NCBI GenBank assembly: GCA_030847615.1 | Contig: JAUMIR010000005.1 | Coordinates: 245,682,645 to 245,746,644, forward strand | Direction of reading: 5' to 3' | DNA: 64,000 bases | Origin: Gambelia wislizenii | Lineage: Eukaryota; Chordata; Lepidosauria; Squamata; Crotaphytidae | Notes under the pieces: model-generated | Told to the model about the DNA's origin: nothing | Database searches by the model: none | What the model saw: the letters and a program-made list of their open reading frames with translations, nothing else | Part shown: positions 1-10,425 of the stretch, piece after piece | Position numbering within the stretch: position 1 is the stretch's first letter | Layout of the letters: each line of letters starts with the position of its first letter | Position numbers and translations under genes: made by a program

Positions 1-59
1 TTCGGCTCAGAAAAAAAAAAGGTGTCTTGGTGGAGGAGGAGACATGATAGAACTACATG

Positions 60-424
60 GTTATTCATAGTCTGGAAAAAAGTGGACAGGGGTTCTCTCT
101 CATTAAAAATGCCAGGGTTCACCTAGTGATACTGTGTGATGGGATATTCAGGACAGATAAAGCAAGCAACTTCACATAGTGCATAGTCACACTGTGGAAT
201 TAACTGCCTCAGGATGTAGTGATGGTTGCCAATATCGATAGTGTTAAGGAGTGATTAGACAAATTAATTAAAAATAAGGTAGGTAGGTACTAGTCATGAC
301 GATTGTATATCACCACCAGTATCTAAAACACTATGCCTTTCAATGGCAGCTGTTGGGGAACGCAAGCAGTACTGATGTGCTCATGCCCTGCTTGTGGGCT
401 TCCCAGAGTCATCTGGCTGGACAA
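60..424 (+). mobile_element. CR1-type LINE 3' fragment (older subfamily)
   Basis: The stretch reads like the 3' end of an amniote CR1 LINE: a 'gtggaatt-aactgcc' block, then 'gattagacaaattaatt', 'actagtcatgac' and 'ctgcttgtgggcttcccagag'. It is full of point changes and small indels and has no open frame. It differs from the ATTCTATG-tailed CR1 copies further on, so it is an older or separate subfamily. It abuts an inverted L2-like fragment without a visible target duplication. Confidence 0.6.
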
Positions 425-640
425 TGTCAGGACATACACACACCCAAGTATTATCCAGCCAGATCTCTGTAACACAAGCCAGGTTGTCATGCTCATCCAA
501 GATCTGGTCCTGAATCAAGTGTATTTTTCCATTTACTGACCTGGCATTAAGCAGCAGTATTTTCAGCCCAGGGGACCTGTTGCCAAGGCTATCCAAACTA
601 TCTGAGGTAAGGGACAGTTTAGGAGCAACCAACACTCTGT
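425..640 (-). mobile_element. L2-like LINE endonuclease fragment
   Basis: Read on the minus strand this gives LLLNARSVNGKIHLIQDQIL followed by LACVTEIWL. That is the start of an apurinic-type (exonuclease/endonuclease/phosphatase) domain of L2/CR1-group LINEs. It aligns by eye with the same segment of the long L2 at 51.2 kb (NARSV, HIIQDLLLDE, LACFTETWL). Only about 70 residues remain and no RT follows, so it is a dead fragment. Confidence 0.65.
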
Positions 641-690
641 GGCTTTCTCCTCCCCTATGTTGATAGCTCTGTCTCTCCAGAGTATTATAT

Positions 691-1005
691 TACAGTAGCA
701 GTATCCGCTGATTCGCCATCCACTGATCCAGTTATCTGCGGATGGTGACAACGGGAGAGTGGATGGGGAAGGGAGGGAGGAGGAGAGCTTACATCCCTTC
801 TCTGTTCTCTGTGGGGCTTCTGATGGTGCGGTGGAGCTGGTGAGGTGGCCGGGGGAGGGAGGGAGAAGGAGAGCTCGCCTCCCTTCTCCGTGGAGCTTCC
901 AGTGGTGACGGAGAGGGAAGTCCTGCATTCACTGTTATCTGTAGATTTCAGTATCCATGGGGGCAGCCAGAACCAATCCCCCACAGATATGGTGGTGCTA
1001 CTGTA
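691..1005. mobile_element. Tigger-like (TA-flanked) MITE
   Basis: The ends are inverted (TACAGTAGCAGTATCC and GATATGGTGGTGCTACTGTA) and TA flanks both sides. The interior has the 'ttatctgcgg / tatccatggggg' wording typical of Tigger/pogo-derived MITEs. Two related copies lie at 28984 and 58209. It has no transposase. The middle is purine-rich and low in complexity. Confidence 0.6.
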
Positions 1006-1015
1006 TTTACTATAG

Positions 1016-1150
1016 CAGTGATTCTCAAATTTTGGTCATCCAGGAGTTTTGGATTTCAACTCGAAGGATCTCCAAACAGTTTGGCCAATGGCCAGGGATT
1101 CTGGGAGATGAAGTCCGAAACCTCTGGAGGACCAAAGACTAAGAACCACT
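1016..1150. mobile_element. Short palindromic hAT-like MITE, degenerate
   Basis: CAGTGATTCTCAAATTTTGG at the left and the complement of ccaaagactaagaaccact at the right form imperfect inverted ends around a short core. The CAGTG/CACT(G) ends match hAT-type MITEs. No matching 8-bp duplication is visible, so the assignment rests on the ends only. Confidence 0.45.
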
Positions 1151-2004
1151 ATGCTACACCACACCGCTTCTAATAACATTGTAATGGACTCATCAGAATG
1201 AATATGAGAAAGAAGCAAATCAAAGATCAGCAAAGATCAGGTGTACAAAACAATAGTCTTCCCAACCAGCACAGTATAGACAACTGTTAGCAAGACCATG
1301 GGTCCATCTACACAAGGGGGAAAACTCCAAAGTACTCGTAGTATTGGCATCTCGCAGCAGGAGCGACACGTCTAAACAGTTTTTCTGGCCTCGGAAGCCC
1401 CCATAAGCCTCACATTCCTGATGGTGGCCGTGGGTGATTTAGTTCTTCACCGCCGCTATTTTTTTTAAAAAAGTCATCCCAATGTGCGCTGGTGTGATAG
1501 AACGATTTTCCAATTTTACAGGAAAGCAAACCAGAAAATATTCATCCTGTTTTGTTGCCTTAGTGAGCGATCGCTAAGGTGAAAATCCAACTTGGTGGCA
1601 GTGGGCGCTTGCCCTATTAGCAAGCCCTGCCCCTGCTCTCACCCGGCCAATCAGCTTTGTGCTTCTCTTTGGATTTCCTGTCATTCGATAGTCCAAACGA
1701 GTAGGAATGCGCACCCTCCTTGTGGTTTCTGAAAAAGTACGGGAAAATCTGCAAAGGTTTTTACCCCGTTGTTTTTGCTGTTTTGCCTCCCCCCACTTCT
1801 GAATAGTGTCGATTGGCACTAGATCCCATTTAGGCAGGTAGGATTCCCAGCAAATTCCATGAGAGCTATTTTCACCGTTTCGATGGCCCTGGAGAGCTAA
1901 TAATAATGAGCTCTTCAGAAATGAGGCTATAGAAATGAAAGTTGAAAAAGCAGATTTTTTTTTTTTAAAGGTGATGGCTAGCTGTTTTTCTTTCCCTCAT
2001 TTTT
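1151..2004. other. Upstream intergenic sequence, no gene seen
   Basis: No family match, exon-like frame or RNA gene was recognised here. The sequence is AT-moderate. The open frames are short and lack domain features. Confidence 0.5.
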
Positions 2005-2005
2005 T

Positions 2006-2072
2006 CCTTTCCTTTCCTTTCCTTTCCTTTCCTTTCCCTTTCCCTTTCCCTTTCCCTTTCCCTTTCCCTTTC
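2006..2072. repeat. Pyrimidine microsatellite switching unit length
   Basis: A run of CCTTT units changes directly to CCCTTT units. The tract is a pure pyrimidine/purine strand split, which can form triplex DNA. Confidence 0.95.
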
Positions 2073-2844
2073 TTTTTGTTATATTGTGAATGTACATTTG
2101 GCTCAGCTTTGTAACTCCTTTATTCTAGAAAGTTACTGACAAGAAATGCTGAGTCAGACAACTTAATTTTATGATAAAAATGTCTTTGGGCTAAAGTAAT
2201 TAGTGCCAACTTACAAAAAAAAAATGCTTCCTATGCTGTTTTTCTACCAAGTCTTGTTTTCAGTAATTGGACTGAATTGTGTCCCATGGTGGGAACTTGG
2301 CAGGCAAAGGAGCATGAAGACAGGAGAAGATTTGTAGATTGTAGGGATAGTTTGTGTGTGTGCTTGCGTACGTATGTGGTTTGGCAGACAAGGATGCTAC
2401 AGTGGCTGATAGGTGACATTTGAGTGATGCTAGCTATAAATTTGTTACTTGTTGATCATATGGCCAGCTAACAATATCCTAAAAGGTAGCTAACACCTGC
2501 GTAGTAATTATGAATATTCTTGTAAATGCTTCCTAAGTGAACAAATCTTTGCAATGGACAGTTTCCTTGGTGAATCATACTTGGAATTCTCTGTTGACTC
2601 ATCCTTTGAGACAAACAGAATTATACCACCCCAATGAAATGAAGAATTGGGCATGCAGAGAGAATGTTTAGAGAGAGAAAAAGATCAATAGTGCTGAATG
2701 TCTGTGGACATATTAAAGAACAAGTATATTTCAAACAGAAAAAGTCAGTTTAATATGAGAATGCAAGTTGAGTACAATATACTTCAGTATGTCTCTCAGG
2801 TTGTCAGTTTCGTCTTAAGGAAAGGTAGTGCTTTCACTAAACCA

Positions 2845-3030
2845 TCTATGTTGACAAATCTGACTAAAATGGTTCAGCCACACACCAGATGGATAGACTC
2901 AATAAGAGAGGCCATGGGCCTGAACCTGCAAGACCTGGACTAGGGGGTAGAGGATAGGGGGTCTTGGAGATGTCTCATTCATGGGGTCGCCATGAGTTGG
3001 AGTTGACTAGAGAGCAGCCAACAACAACAA
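2845..3030 (+). mobile_element. BovB/RTE LINE 3' end
   Basis: Reading frames give RWIDSIREAMGLNLQDLD and then a WR-LIHGVAMS segment. These resemble the C-terminus of BovB reverse transcriptase. It ends in the family's typical 3' terminus 'gggtcgccatgagttgg...caacaacaacaa'. It is 5'-truncated to under 200 bp, with stops between the two protein segments. Confidence 0.65.
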
Positions 3031-3241
3031 ATTTAGGTGGAAAAGAGATCCCACCTAAACATTAGGAAGAACTTCCTGAAGGTAAGAGCTGTTCAGCAGC
3101 TACCTCAAGTGTGGTGGAGTTTCCTTCTTCTGAGGTTTTAAAACAGAGACTGGATGGCCATCTGACAGATGTGCTTTTATTGTGTGTTCTTGCATGGCAT
3201 GACCCTTGTAGTCCCTTCCAACTCTATGATTCTATGATATT
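3031..3241 (+). mobile_element. CR1 LINE 3' end
   Basis: This is the C-terminal coding tail and 3' UTR of a CR1: 'gagatcccacctaaacattaggaagaacttcctga', then the 'ggatggccatctg' block and the end 'ccaactctatgattctatgat'. It abuts the BovB fragment directly. The frame is broken. Confidence 0.85.
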
Positions 3242-3305
3242 ATTTACTTAAAATATTTATTTATTACCTCCCAGCCCATTAGAGCTCTTGAGGCAATGTA
3301 AAACA

Positions 3306-3957
3306 AATCTCTGGCTTTTCTTCGCAAACGAAGATTCAGGAAGGATTCATCCCGCGCTGATGACTAAAAAGGCCAATGCGATATAAACAAGTTCGGTTGC
3401 AAAAAGCACAGCAGAAGGTCTTCTTGGGTGATGTTTTTGGGTTGTGATTCTTTCTGCATTGTCGTTTCTCTTCAAGACTTGTTCGTCGTGAGTTCTCAAA
3501 TAAGGCTGCAGCATTGTGGATAGTACATCTCCATGCCTTCCGATGTGAGGCCAGGGCGGACCACTGTTGGTGATCAATTTGGCCGAGCTTGAGATGTTGT
3601 TTCAGGGAGTCTTTGTATCGCTTTTTTGGAGCGCCCCTCTTATGCTGACCCATGGCAAGTTCACCATAGAGTACTATTTTTGGGAGGCGATGGTCCTCCA
3701 TCCTAGAAACGTGCCCTGCCCAGCGCAGCTGCATTCTCAATATCATGGCCTCAATGCTGGTGATCCCTGCTTGCTCAAGGACAGCAACATTTGTCACATA
3801 GTCAGTCCAGTGTATATTTAGGATTGTGCGTAGACAGCGCTGATGAAAGCGCTCGAGGAGTCGTAGGTGGTGGCGATAGGTGACCATGTTTCAGATCCAT
3901 AAAGGAGGATAGACAGTACGATGGCTCTATACACACTGATTTTTGTGCTTTGCCTCA
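3306..3957 (-). mobile_element. LINE-X copy 1: RT C-terminus with terminal C2H2 finger
   Basis: A minus-strand frame (3887 to 3336) encodes the C-terminal part of a non-LTR reverse transcriptase: YRHHLRLLERFHQRCLRTIL, then QLRWAGHVSRMEDHRLPK, a KRGAPKKRYKDSLK basic block and a final C-x2-C-x-R finger followed by IGLFSHQRG. A YRHHLRLLERFHQRC-WAGHV-RGAPKKRYKD tail with a closing C2H2 finger is seen in a LINE family common in invertebrates and patchy in vertebrates. I could not assign its clade. The 3' end is sharp, with a small hairpin at 3320-3333 followed by a GA-rich tail. It is 5'-truncated at about 3957. Related copies lie at 27.9, 50.8-55.6 and 61.2 kb. Confidence 0.75.
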
Positions 3958-4092
3958 GGTGTAAAACAAATAAAAACACATCAAAACAATGTTGAAGAAG
4001 AAAGTCACCTTAGGTGAGCTTGCTTAAAATGTGCTGTAGAAAGTGTTTCCTACACACAATTGCTTGGAAGTAAACCTGATTAAATTTGTTTT

Positions 4093-4326
4093 TGTCACGT
4101 GCCTTCAAGTTATTTCTGACTTACAGTGACCCTAAGGTGACCCTGTCATGGGGTTTTCTTGGCAAGATTTGTTCAGAGGGCATTTGCCTTCCTCTGAGGC
4201 TGAGAGAGTGTGACTTGCCCCAAGTCCACTATATGGATTTCCATGGCCAAGCAGGGATTTGGACCCTGGTCTCCAGAGTCATAGTCCAACACTCAAACAA
4301 CTACACTATGCTGGCTCTCAAACCTC
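4093..4326 (-). mobile_element. tRNA-derived SINE
   Basis: On the minus strand the copy starts with 'gagccagcatagtgtagttgtttgag', a tRNA-like A-box region. The body is 'gacttggggcaagtcacactctctcagcctcagaggaaggc' and 'cttgccaagaaaacccc'. The same SINE occurs at 6958, 25620 and 57492. Confidence 0.8.
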
Positions 4327-4682
4327 ATTAGATATATGAAAAGTAGAAGTAAAGGACTGCACTGTGTCTTCACAATTACCAGTTCCTTCTTAATCCTCAG
4401 CACCATTGAGCAACCGACTGAGAGAATAAACAATGTCTATATGGACTGTACTTTTAAGAATTCAGGATGGCAAGCATTGGACTCTCTATGGAGACATGTT
4501 TCTACCCTTGGGGAAATGTCATCAGATCATGATCCTAAGGTGAAGCTTTGTAATTGTACATTGCAACTGCTTGGGGCAGGCATAAGATCTTAGAAAGGGA
4601 AGTTCTGAAGGGGTAGGAATACTGGGCAAAGAACCTATGGAGAAGAGGTTAACGTAGCATATGTAAACTACAAGTTAGAATC

Positions 4683-5970
4683 CTAGTGTTGAAAGGAACT
4701 ACAAGGACCCCCTGCCATGCAGGAAAAACAACAACTAAAGCACCCCTTAAAGATGCCCATCCAACCTCTGTTTAAGGAGTAGCCCACTGTCTTCCGAGGC
4801 AGACTATTCCACTGTCAAACAGCTCTTACGGTAAAAAAAAAGTTCTTCTTAATGTTAAAATGGTATGTCTCTTTTTATATGAATCAATTGGTTTGTGTTC
4901 TAGTCTCTGGATCACCAGAAATCAAACTAGCTCCATCTTCTACATCCCTTCAGATATTTAAAGATGAATATCCTGTCACCTCTCAGTGTTCTCTTCTCCA
5001 AACTAAACACACCCAGCTCCCTAAGGTCTCATCTACACCAGGCAGGATACACCACCTCCCCTGCCAGTATAGCCTGCCTCCAGAGCTGGCCAGTCCCCTG
5101 TCCCCCATTACCTGAAGAAAATGGGCCAGTGTCCGAACAGGACACAGCTTGTCACTGAAGCTGCTGTCAGCACCATTTTCCTGCTAACATGGAAGCCAGG
5201 CAGGGGTCCTGTAACCTGTGACTGCAGGCCCCCTCCATGTGACCAGCCTTAGTCACATGCTGCAGAGTCCCTGCCTGGCTTTCGGGAGAGCCAGGGAGCT
5301 GGTGACAGCAGTGGGGGGAGTGGCTTTCCAGGGAGTGCTCCCATGGAGCACAGTCTGGCAGAAATGGTAAAAACCAGGTATTTTTTTAAAACACGGTAAA
5401 TGGCCTTATCCCAGCTTGCCCCCATTCCAGCCCTGTATCTGCACTGGGAGTAATTTTGACTGCCCAGAGGCAGATAGGGGTAAATGCCCTGCTTCGTTTG
5501 GATCAGAGGGCTCTCAAACAGGGTCAGACAAGCCCAAAGTAATCTCTCATAAGGTTTGGTTTCCAGACCTTGCATCATCTTGGCTGCCCTCTCTGGACAC
5601 ATTCCACTTTGTCAATACTCTCCTTGAATTGTGGTACCCAGAACTGGACAAAGTATTTTGGGTGAGGTTTGATCAAAGCAGAATAGAATGGTACTATTAA
5701 TTTTCTTGATCTAGACACTATACACCTTTTGATGCAGCTTAGAATTGCATTTGGCTTTTTAAATTATTGACTCATATTTAACTTGTGATATACTGTACTA
5801 AGACTCCTAGATCCTTTTCACATGTACTACTTTCAGACTAGGTGTCATCATCCCATATTTGTGCATTTAATTTTTCCTGTCCAGATGTAGTACCTCTGTG
5901 TTAATGTTGGTCCAGCTGTCCATAATCTGTCAAAGTAATTTTAAATCCTGATCCTATCCTCTAGGGTATT
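4683..5970 (-). mobile_element. CR1 LINE copy interrupted by an insertion
   Basis: The minus strand carries CR1 RT C-terminal sequence: the complement of 'tgtttaaggagtagccc', 'cagctccctaag', 'ttgaattgtggtacccagaactgg' and 'tgatgcagcttagaattgcat'. It extends to the 'gtcctctagggtatt' region. Between 5022 and 5547 unrelated sequence splits the copy. Many substitutions show it is older than the 41-kb CR1. Confidence 0.8.
5022..5547. mobile_element. Unidentified insertion within CR1
   Basis: Flanking CR1 text reads 'cagctccctaag' on the left and 'tctcataaggtttgg' on the right, which adjoin in the other CR1 copies. About 525 bp of non-CR1 DNA lies between them. It is locally GC-richer, starting 'gtctcatctacaccagg' and ending near 'cccaaagtaatctc'. 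No clear TIR or coding domain is visible, and the duplicated bases (gtctc / tctc) are ambiguous. Confidence 0.6.
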
Positions 5971-6584
5971 AGGGCTTCAGGTTATGAAAGACTTCTAAAT
6001 TTTAAAGAAAAATTACAAATTAAAAAAAATTGTAAAGCTGTGAGGCTTCTTAACTGTGAATACCAAGTAGAGCACACACATAGAATCAGTTATTGAATGG
6101 TGGCCAACATTAATGCAAATCCCATTGATTTTACAAATCTGCTATAGTAGGGATTCTCCACTAATATTCAAGCCACAAACTTGACATAGTTTAGAACCTT
6201 AATATGGCCTTGAAAGGGGGACATGGAAGGAGGAATGGCAGAAGTGATCTAAAAAGCAAGGACTTGAGAGAATAATATTTTATTATATTTTTGCTATTCA
6301 CTATCAAAAATTATTCTGGGGTCGCTTTCATTCCAGCTGAAAGCAGTTTGAACTAAAATTAGTTGGGATAAAGAAAGCTAGAAGGATGAAAGAAAGATGT
6401 ATTGAAGGTAGGATGCTGAAGAGAAGAGTGGGATCAGAAGACATTCTTGCAGAAAACGTACAGATGAACTGTGTGTTCTTAGTAAGATGAAAGTGTTACA
6501 GTTGAGGGAACTCTGGAAGCATGTCCAAAGAAATTAGGGGTGGGGTCCCCGCATTTCAAAATGCTACACTCACTTCCCTTCTCC

Positions 6585-6938
6585 CAGTGGAGAACACTTC
6601 TGGATGAGATTGTGACATCCAGGTAGGTGACACACTTTTTATGACCCTCCCCAGTTTACTTGGGACTTTTATAGTGTGTTTATATGCTTTTGTGAATTTT
6701 TACTTTGTTATTTCTGTTTTTTATTTTTGAATTTCCCGCACTATGTATTCTCATGAGAATTCATGGGATTTCAATAGAAGAAGTGAACGGAGCTCTGTTC
6801 ACTCATTCATTGCTGGGGAAGCCTTTTTGCAGGGATAGGGGGTAAATATAGCATGGGGAGTTCTTTTGCAAGCACAAAAATGGCAGAAATTATGCTGGCA
6901 AAGGAACGGGTTTAGGGGGTGGTGGTCAGATAAAGTCC
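6585..6938 (-). mobile_element. Non-autonomous TIR element, 3-bp-TSD family (partial)
   Basis: This carries the internal signature of the family described at 30731 and elsewhere: 'gacatccaggtaggtgacac', 'tttttatgaccctcccc', 'ttctcatgagaattcatgggatttca' and a closing 'gtcagataaagtcc'. It is in opposite orientation to the 30.7- and 42.9-kb copies. The left end could not be fixed. Confidence 0.6.
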
Positions 6939-6957
6939 ATTGTCTTTTGGCCATATG

Positions 6958-7185
6958 GGCCAGCATGGTGTAGTGGTTTGAGTGTTGGACTAGGACTCCA
7001 GGAGAATTGTGTTCCAATCTCAAATCTTTGCTCATGGAAACCCACAGGGTGGCCTTGGCCAAGTCACGTTCTCAGCCTCAGAGGAAGGCAATGGCAAGTC
7101 TTGCCAAGAAAACTTGATGATAGGTTTGCCTTAGGATCACCATAAATTGAAAATTACTTAACAAAAGCAAAATAAATAAATAAAT
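6958..7185 (+). mobile_element. tRNA-derived SINE
   Basis: Begins 'ggccagcatggtgtagtggtttgagtgttgg' (A-box region), continues with 'gttccaatctc' at the B-box position and 'ggccttggccaagtcacg', and ends near 'taggatcaccataaattg' followed by an A/T-rich tail (aaataaataaat). Confidence 0.85.
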
Positions 7186-8160
7186 ATGAAGTATGATTTT
7201 CTGTATCTCTGTGTGCAAAATATCCCAACTGATAGCTAAATCCATTGTCCCATATCATATCTCCACAGAGGGAGACACACCTCTGAATTCCCAGATGTTG
7301 TTAGCTTATCAAGATTGAAATCTGCTTTCTCTAATGTGTATTTCTTCCTCACTCTCGAGCAACTGCAACTTCTATCTTCTTTTCCTTCACCTGGAGATAC
7401 CTAGATTCTCCCCTGGGAGGGCACAGGGCTGCTGTTGCCTCACTGAAAAGTCTGAAGGAAGATCAACTGACATAAGTTCCCATTGACAGACATCACTTGA
7501 ATACAGTGAGCTATTAACACTTCTTAGGCTAGGTATATTAAAGCAACCTACAAGTGTCAGAGTTGTGTGACAGTCCTGGTCACAAAGAAATCTGACTGGA
7601 ACTAGGACTGGTTTAAGGAATTTTGGGGGGCCCTGCAATGCTTTATTTGGGGTGGGGGGACTATATGTTTATCTCAGGTTGATGTAACCTAACCCAGTAC
7701 AGGATATTCAGATTATTGCTAATAATGCTTTTGCAGGAAGAGGGTTATGACGCCCCCCCCCCACAATGACGGCCCCCCTGTGGCTGCATGTGCTGCAGGG
7801 CCCTTAAACTGGCCCTGACTGGAACCACAATAGTGTGGACTGAACAAAGCTTCCCTCACCAGATGACCTTGTTGTACTGAATCCTTACTACCTCTATGGT
7901 AGAGGGGGATGATAGAAGGTGCAGTCCAGTACCATATCCCAGATGTTGAGACTGGTAGTGAAATTTAGGGGCAGCTTTAAGCTGTTCCCTCTGGCCCTCT
8001 CCTTTTCCGCCTCCTCCTTTCTTGGAAACTGGAGGGGGGAAAAAACAATTTTATTCTGTTGCTGCATAGAAGATTATGCATTTTTAAACGTCACCTCCAC
8101 CCTCCTCGTTACTCCCTCTCCCCCCGCACAACACTCCTGCTTCTCCTAAACTCCAAAGAG
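7186..8160. other. Upstream non-coding sequence
   Basis: No gene was recognised. A C-run with GC-rich wording lies at 7750-7820. GC content rises towards 8160, where the CpG-rich block starts. Confidence 0.5.
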
Positions 8161-8770
8161 CGACGCGTGGCTAAATCTTTACCACCCAAAAGCGGCTACC
8201 CAGAAGACACAGGCCCTGGTTGAAAGGAAACCAACGGTGCATAGGCTGGGGATGGCAGGGTCGGGGTTGGGAGGCTGCCTCGCCGGTGCGACTGGAAGAC
8301 TGGCGCTCCTGCCGAAGTCCCGCCGCCGGCAGCAACCTGTTGTGGGACGCGGGTGGGCGGCTGGTCTGCGCAGCTGCGCTTGGCCAAGCCACGTCCCCTT
8401 CCTGCCTGCCTGCCTGCCTTCTTGCCTCCCTCGGCCTCCCGGCCCCGTGATGGCTGCCGCCAAGGGAGTCAGGGCCAGAAGACACCGCGCAAAGTTCCCA
8501 CGCGTGCTTGGCATCGACGTTGCTGGGCTTGGCCTTGTTCCCCCCCCCCACGTCCCGATTTGCAGCGCCTAAGTTCACCTCCCACCGCCAGACCCGCTTT
8601 GTCTCCACAGCCTCACAAGCCCCGATCCAACTCGAATGCGGGATGGAGGATCGCCCTGTGTTTGCTTAGGGGCCCTTCCCAAAGCCACGCGCCTGCTGCT
8701 CGTGACACGGATCCGCGCGCTCTCACGCACACCCCGCCGCCAAATTACACACTACACCCTGGCCCTAAGC
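8161..8770. promoter_or_regulatory. Outlying CpG island
   Basis: This stretch is dense in CG dinucleotides (for example 'gtcccgccgccggcag', 'cacgcgtgcttggcatcgacg', 'gatccgcgcgctctcacg') against AT-rich flanks. It also holds a short CCTG run at about 8400. Overlapping frames stay open on both strands because of base composition, and none has a recognisable domain. It may be a distal promoter or enhancer of the calcium-channel gene, about 2.5-3 kb upstream of its start codon, or of an unannotated transcript. Confidence 0.55.
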
Positions 8771-8963
8771 AATAGTCAGAAGGAAGTCCCACTAAAGGCA
8801 ATGTAAACGTCACCTACGAGCACGACCGAAACTAGACACTCTTACTAGGAAACAGAGAACACCGTGTCTAAAAGAGCCTAAATGCGAGCAAGTCTTGATA
8901 GGATCGGGACACCGAGCGGGTTTAGCTCCTTCTTAGACGCGTAATTCACACATACACACCCGC

Positions 8964-9155
8964 CCACACGCCACAAATAATCCAGTTGAAACGGGATTGT
9001 TTGCCATGGAATCCTGGGATTCGTAGTTTTACAAGGTCTTTAGCATTCTCTGCCCAAGAGTGCCGGTACCTCACCAAATTACCAATCCCAGGATTCCATA
9101 GAAAGGAGCCATGGCAAATAATCCACTTTCGAACTGGGTTATTTGTGTAGTGTGG
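8964..9155. mobile_element. Palindromic MITE (hAT-like)
   Basis: The left arm (CCACAAATAATCCAGTTG, GCCATGGAATCCTGGGATT) is mirrored by the right arm (AATCCCAGGATTCCAT, GCCATGGCAAATAATCCA, ending GTGTAGTGTGG). The 'ggaatcctgggatt-gtag' core is shared with the cleaner copy at 47423. It sits between the two CpG-rich blocks. Confidence 0.7.
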
Positions 9156-10143
9156 ATTCAACTCTCCCCAAAGTGCGCAACCAACGCAAATCAGACCGGA
9201 TTAGTTCCTCAAATGAGTGGTGGCGAGCTGTGAGAAGGGACCCACAGTCACATGTATGTACGCTCACACACACACACAAACACACACGACAGGACCCCTG
9301 TGCGTGGCTTGTTTAACATGGCAGCCGTGCGAGAGCCCCGCTAAGGCGCGCTGCCCCCGCACCGGCTGCCTGCTTCGCTTCCCATGGCGCTGGAAAGGAG
9401 CCGCCGCCATCATCATCATCATCACCATCACCATCATCATCTCCTCCTCCTTGGCAGCTCTGGGGAAGGTGGAGACGCCTAAGAGAGGGACCCACGCGAG
9501 AGCGGCCAGGGAGAAGAGCCTAGGTAGGTAAAAGGCAGGCAGGAGAGCGAGAAGCAGCCGCTTCCATCCTCCCTCCTTCCCTCTATCGATTTCGGAGTGT
9601 CTCCCGTGGATTTTCGACCCTCTCCGCTGGACGAATAACCCCTGCCAACAGCTGTGCCTCCCGGCTGCCTGGGCTGGGTGTGCGTGTGCGTGTGCGGGGC
9701 TCCGTGCGTGGGGATCGGGCTCGCAATCGCTCTCCATTCGAGGCGCCGGCAGCACCCCGGGCTTGCTACTGCCATTCGCTCAGACAGGGTGGGGGGGGGT
9801 TACCCTCTCCCCCCTCTTTCACAAGGCAGCTGCGTGGAGCCCCCTTAAAACCCTCCTCCACCGCCTTCTTCAACGGTCAGATCATCGATCAATTCCAGTC
9901 GTTAAAAAAAAAGAGCTGCAGGCTTTCTCCCCCCCCTTCCTCCCCAGAGAGCCCAACATTGGCAAATCACCCAGAGGGGTCAACAGGGGAGGGGGGGGGG
10001 ATGAAGCTTTGGGGAAATTACTAATAAAGACTGCTGGATTTTTTTAAAAAAAACACGCGCGCACCCACCCCCAATATATATATATCACACATACATAACC
10101 CCCTCCCCACTTTTCCTGGCAAGGCAGACCCAGCTTGCCTTCT

Positions 10144-10151
10144 TGACGTCA
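10144..10151. promoter_or_regulatory. Consensus CRE palindrome TGACGTCA
   Basis: A perfect full-length cAMP response element, the binding site for CREB/ATF dimers, lies 1.03 kb upstream of the start codon in the CpG-rich region. Calcium and cAMP signalling act through such sites, which suits a calcium-channel promoter. The link is inferred from position. Confidence 0.65.
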
Positions 10152-10314
10152 TGTCTGTAGGGAAAGGCTTCAGCAGCAGCAAACGCCCCCCCCCCCCCAG
10201 CAGGCGCAGTGAGCCAAGGGCGCCCTGGCTCGGGGGGTGGCGGTGGGGAGGGGGCGCCTCGGTTATGGGGAAAAGCATGTTAAACTTTCAGATCAAGTCC
10301 GTCGGTTCCTAAAA

Positions 10315-10340
10315 GGGCGGGCGGGCGGGAGGGGGGGTGG
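10315..10340 (+). promoter_or_regulatory. GC-box cluster and G-quadruplex motif
   Basis: GGGCGGGCGGGCGGGAGGGG holds overlapping Sp1/KLF GC boxes and four G3 tracts with single-base loops, the strongest class of predicted G-quadruplex. It lies 840 bp upstream of the start codon. Confidence 0.7.
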
Positions 10341-10425
10341 ATTGCTGCTGCTGGCCTGCTTGCTGCCTCAGCTGGAACATCTGGAACTGTTCAGAGTGCC
10401 TGTCTGTCTGTCTGTCAGTCTAATC

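Noticed and set aside
6958..7030. Possible tRNA gene
   Set aside because: Only A- and B-box-like blocks are present. The rest follows the SINE pattern seen in three other copies, with no cloverleaf.
8171..8775. Overlapping 100-145-codon frames on both strands
   Set aside because: They are products of CpG-rich composition. No protein family is recognisable and frames are open on both strands at once.
9264..9775. Frames rich in His/Asp/Met from CAT repeats
   Set aside because: Triplet-repeat translation in the promoter, not a gene.
10074..10086. TATATATA as a TATA box
   Set aside because: It is a dinucleotide run in a CpG promoter without a matching initiator, so it is more likely a microsatellite.
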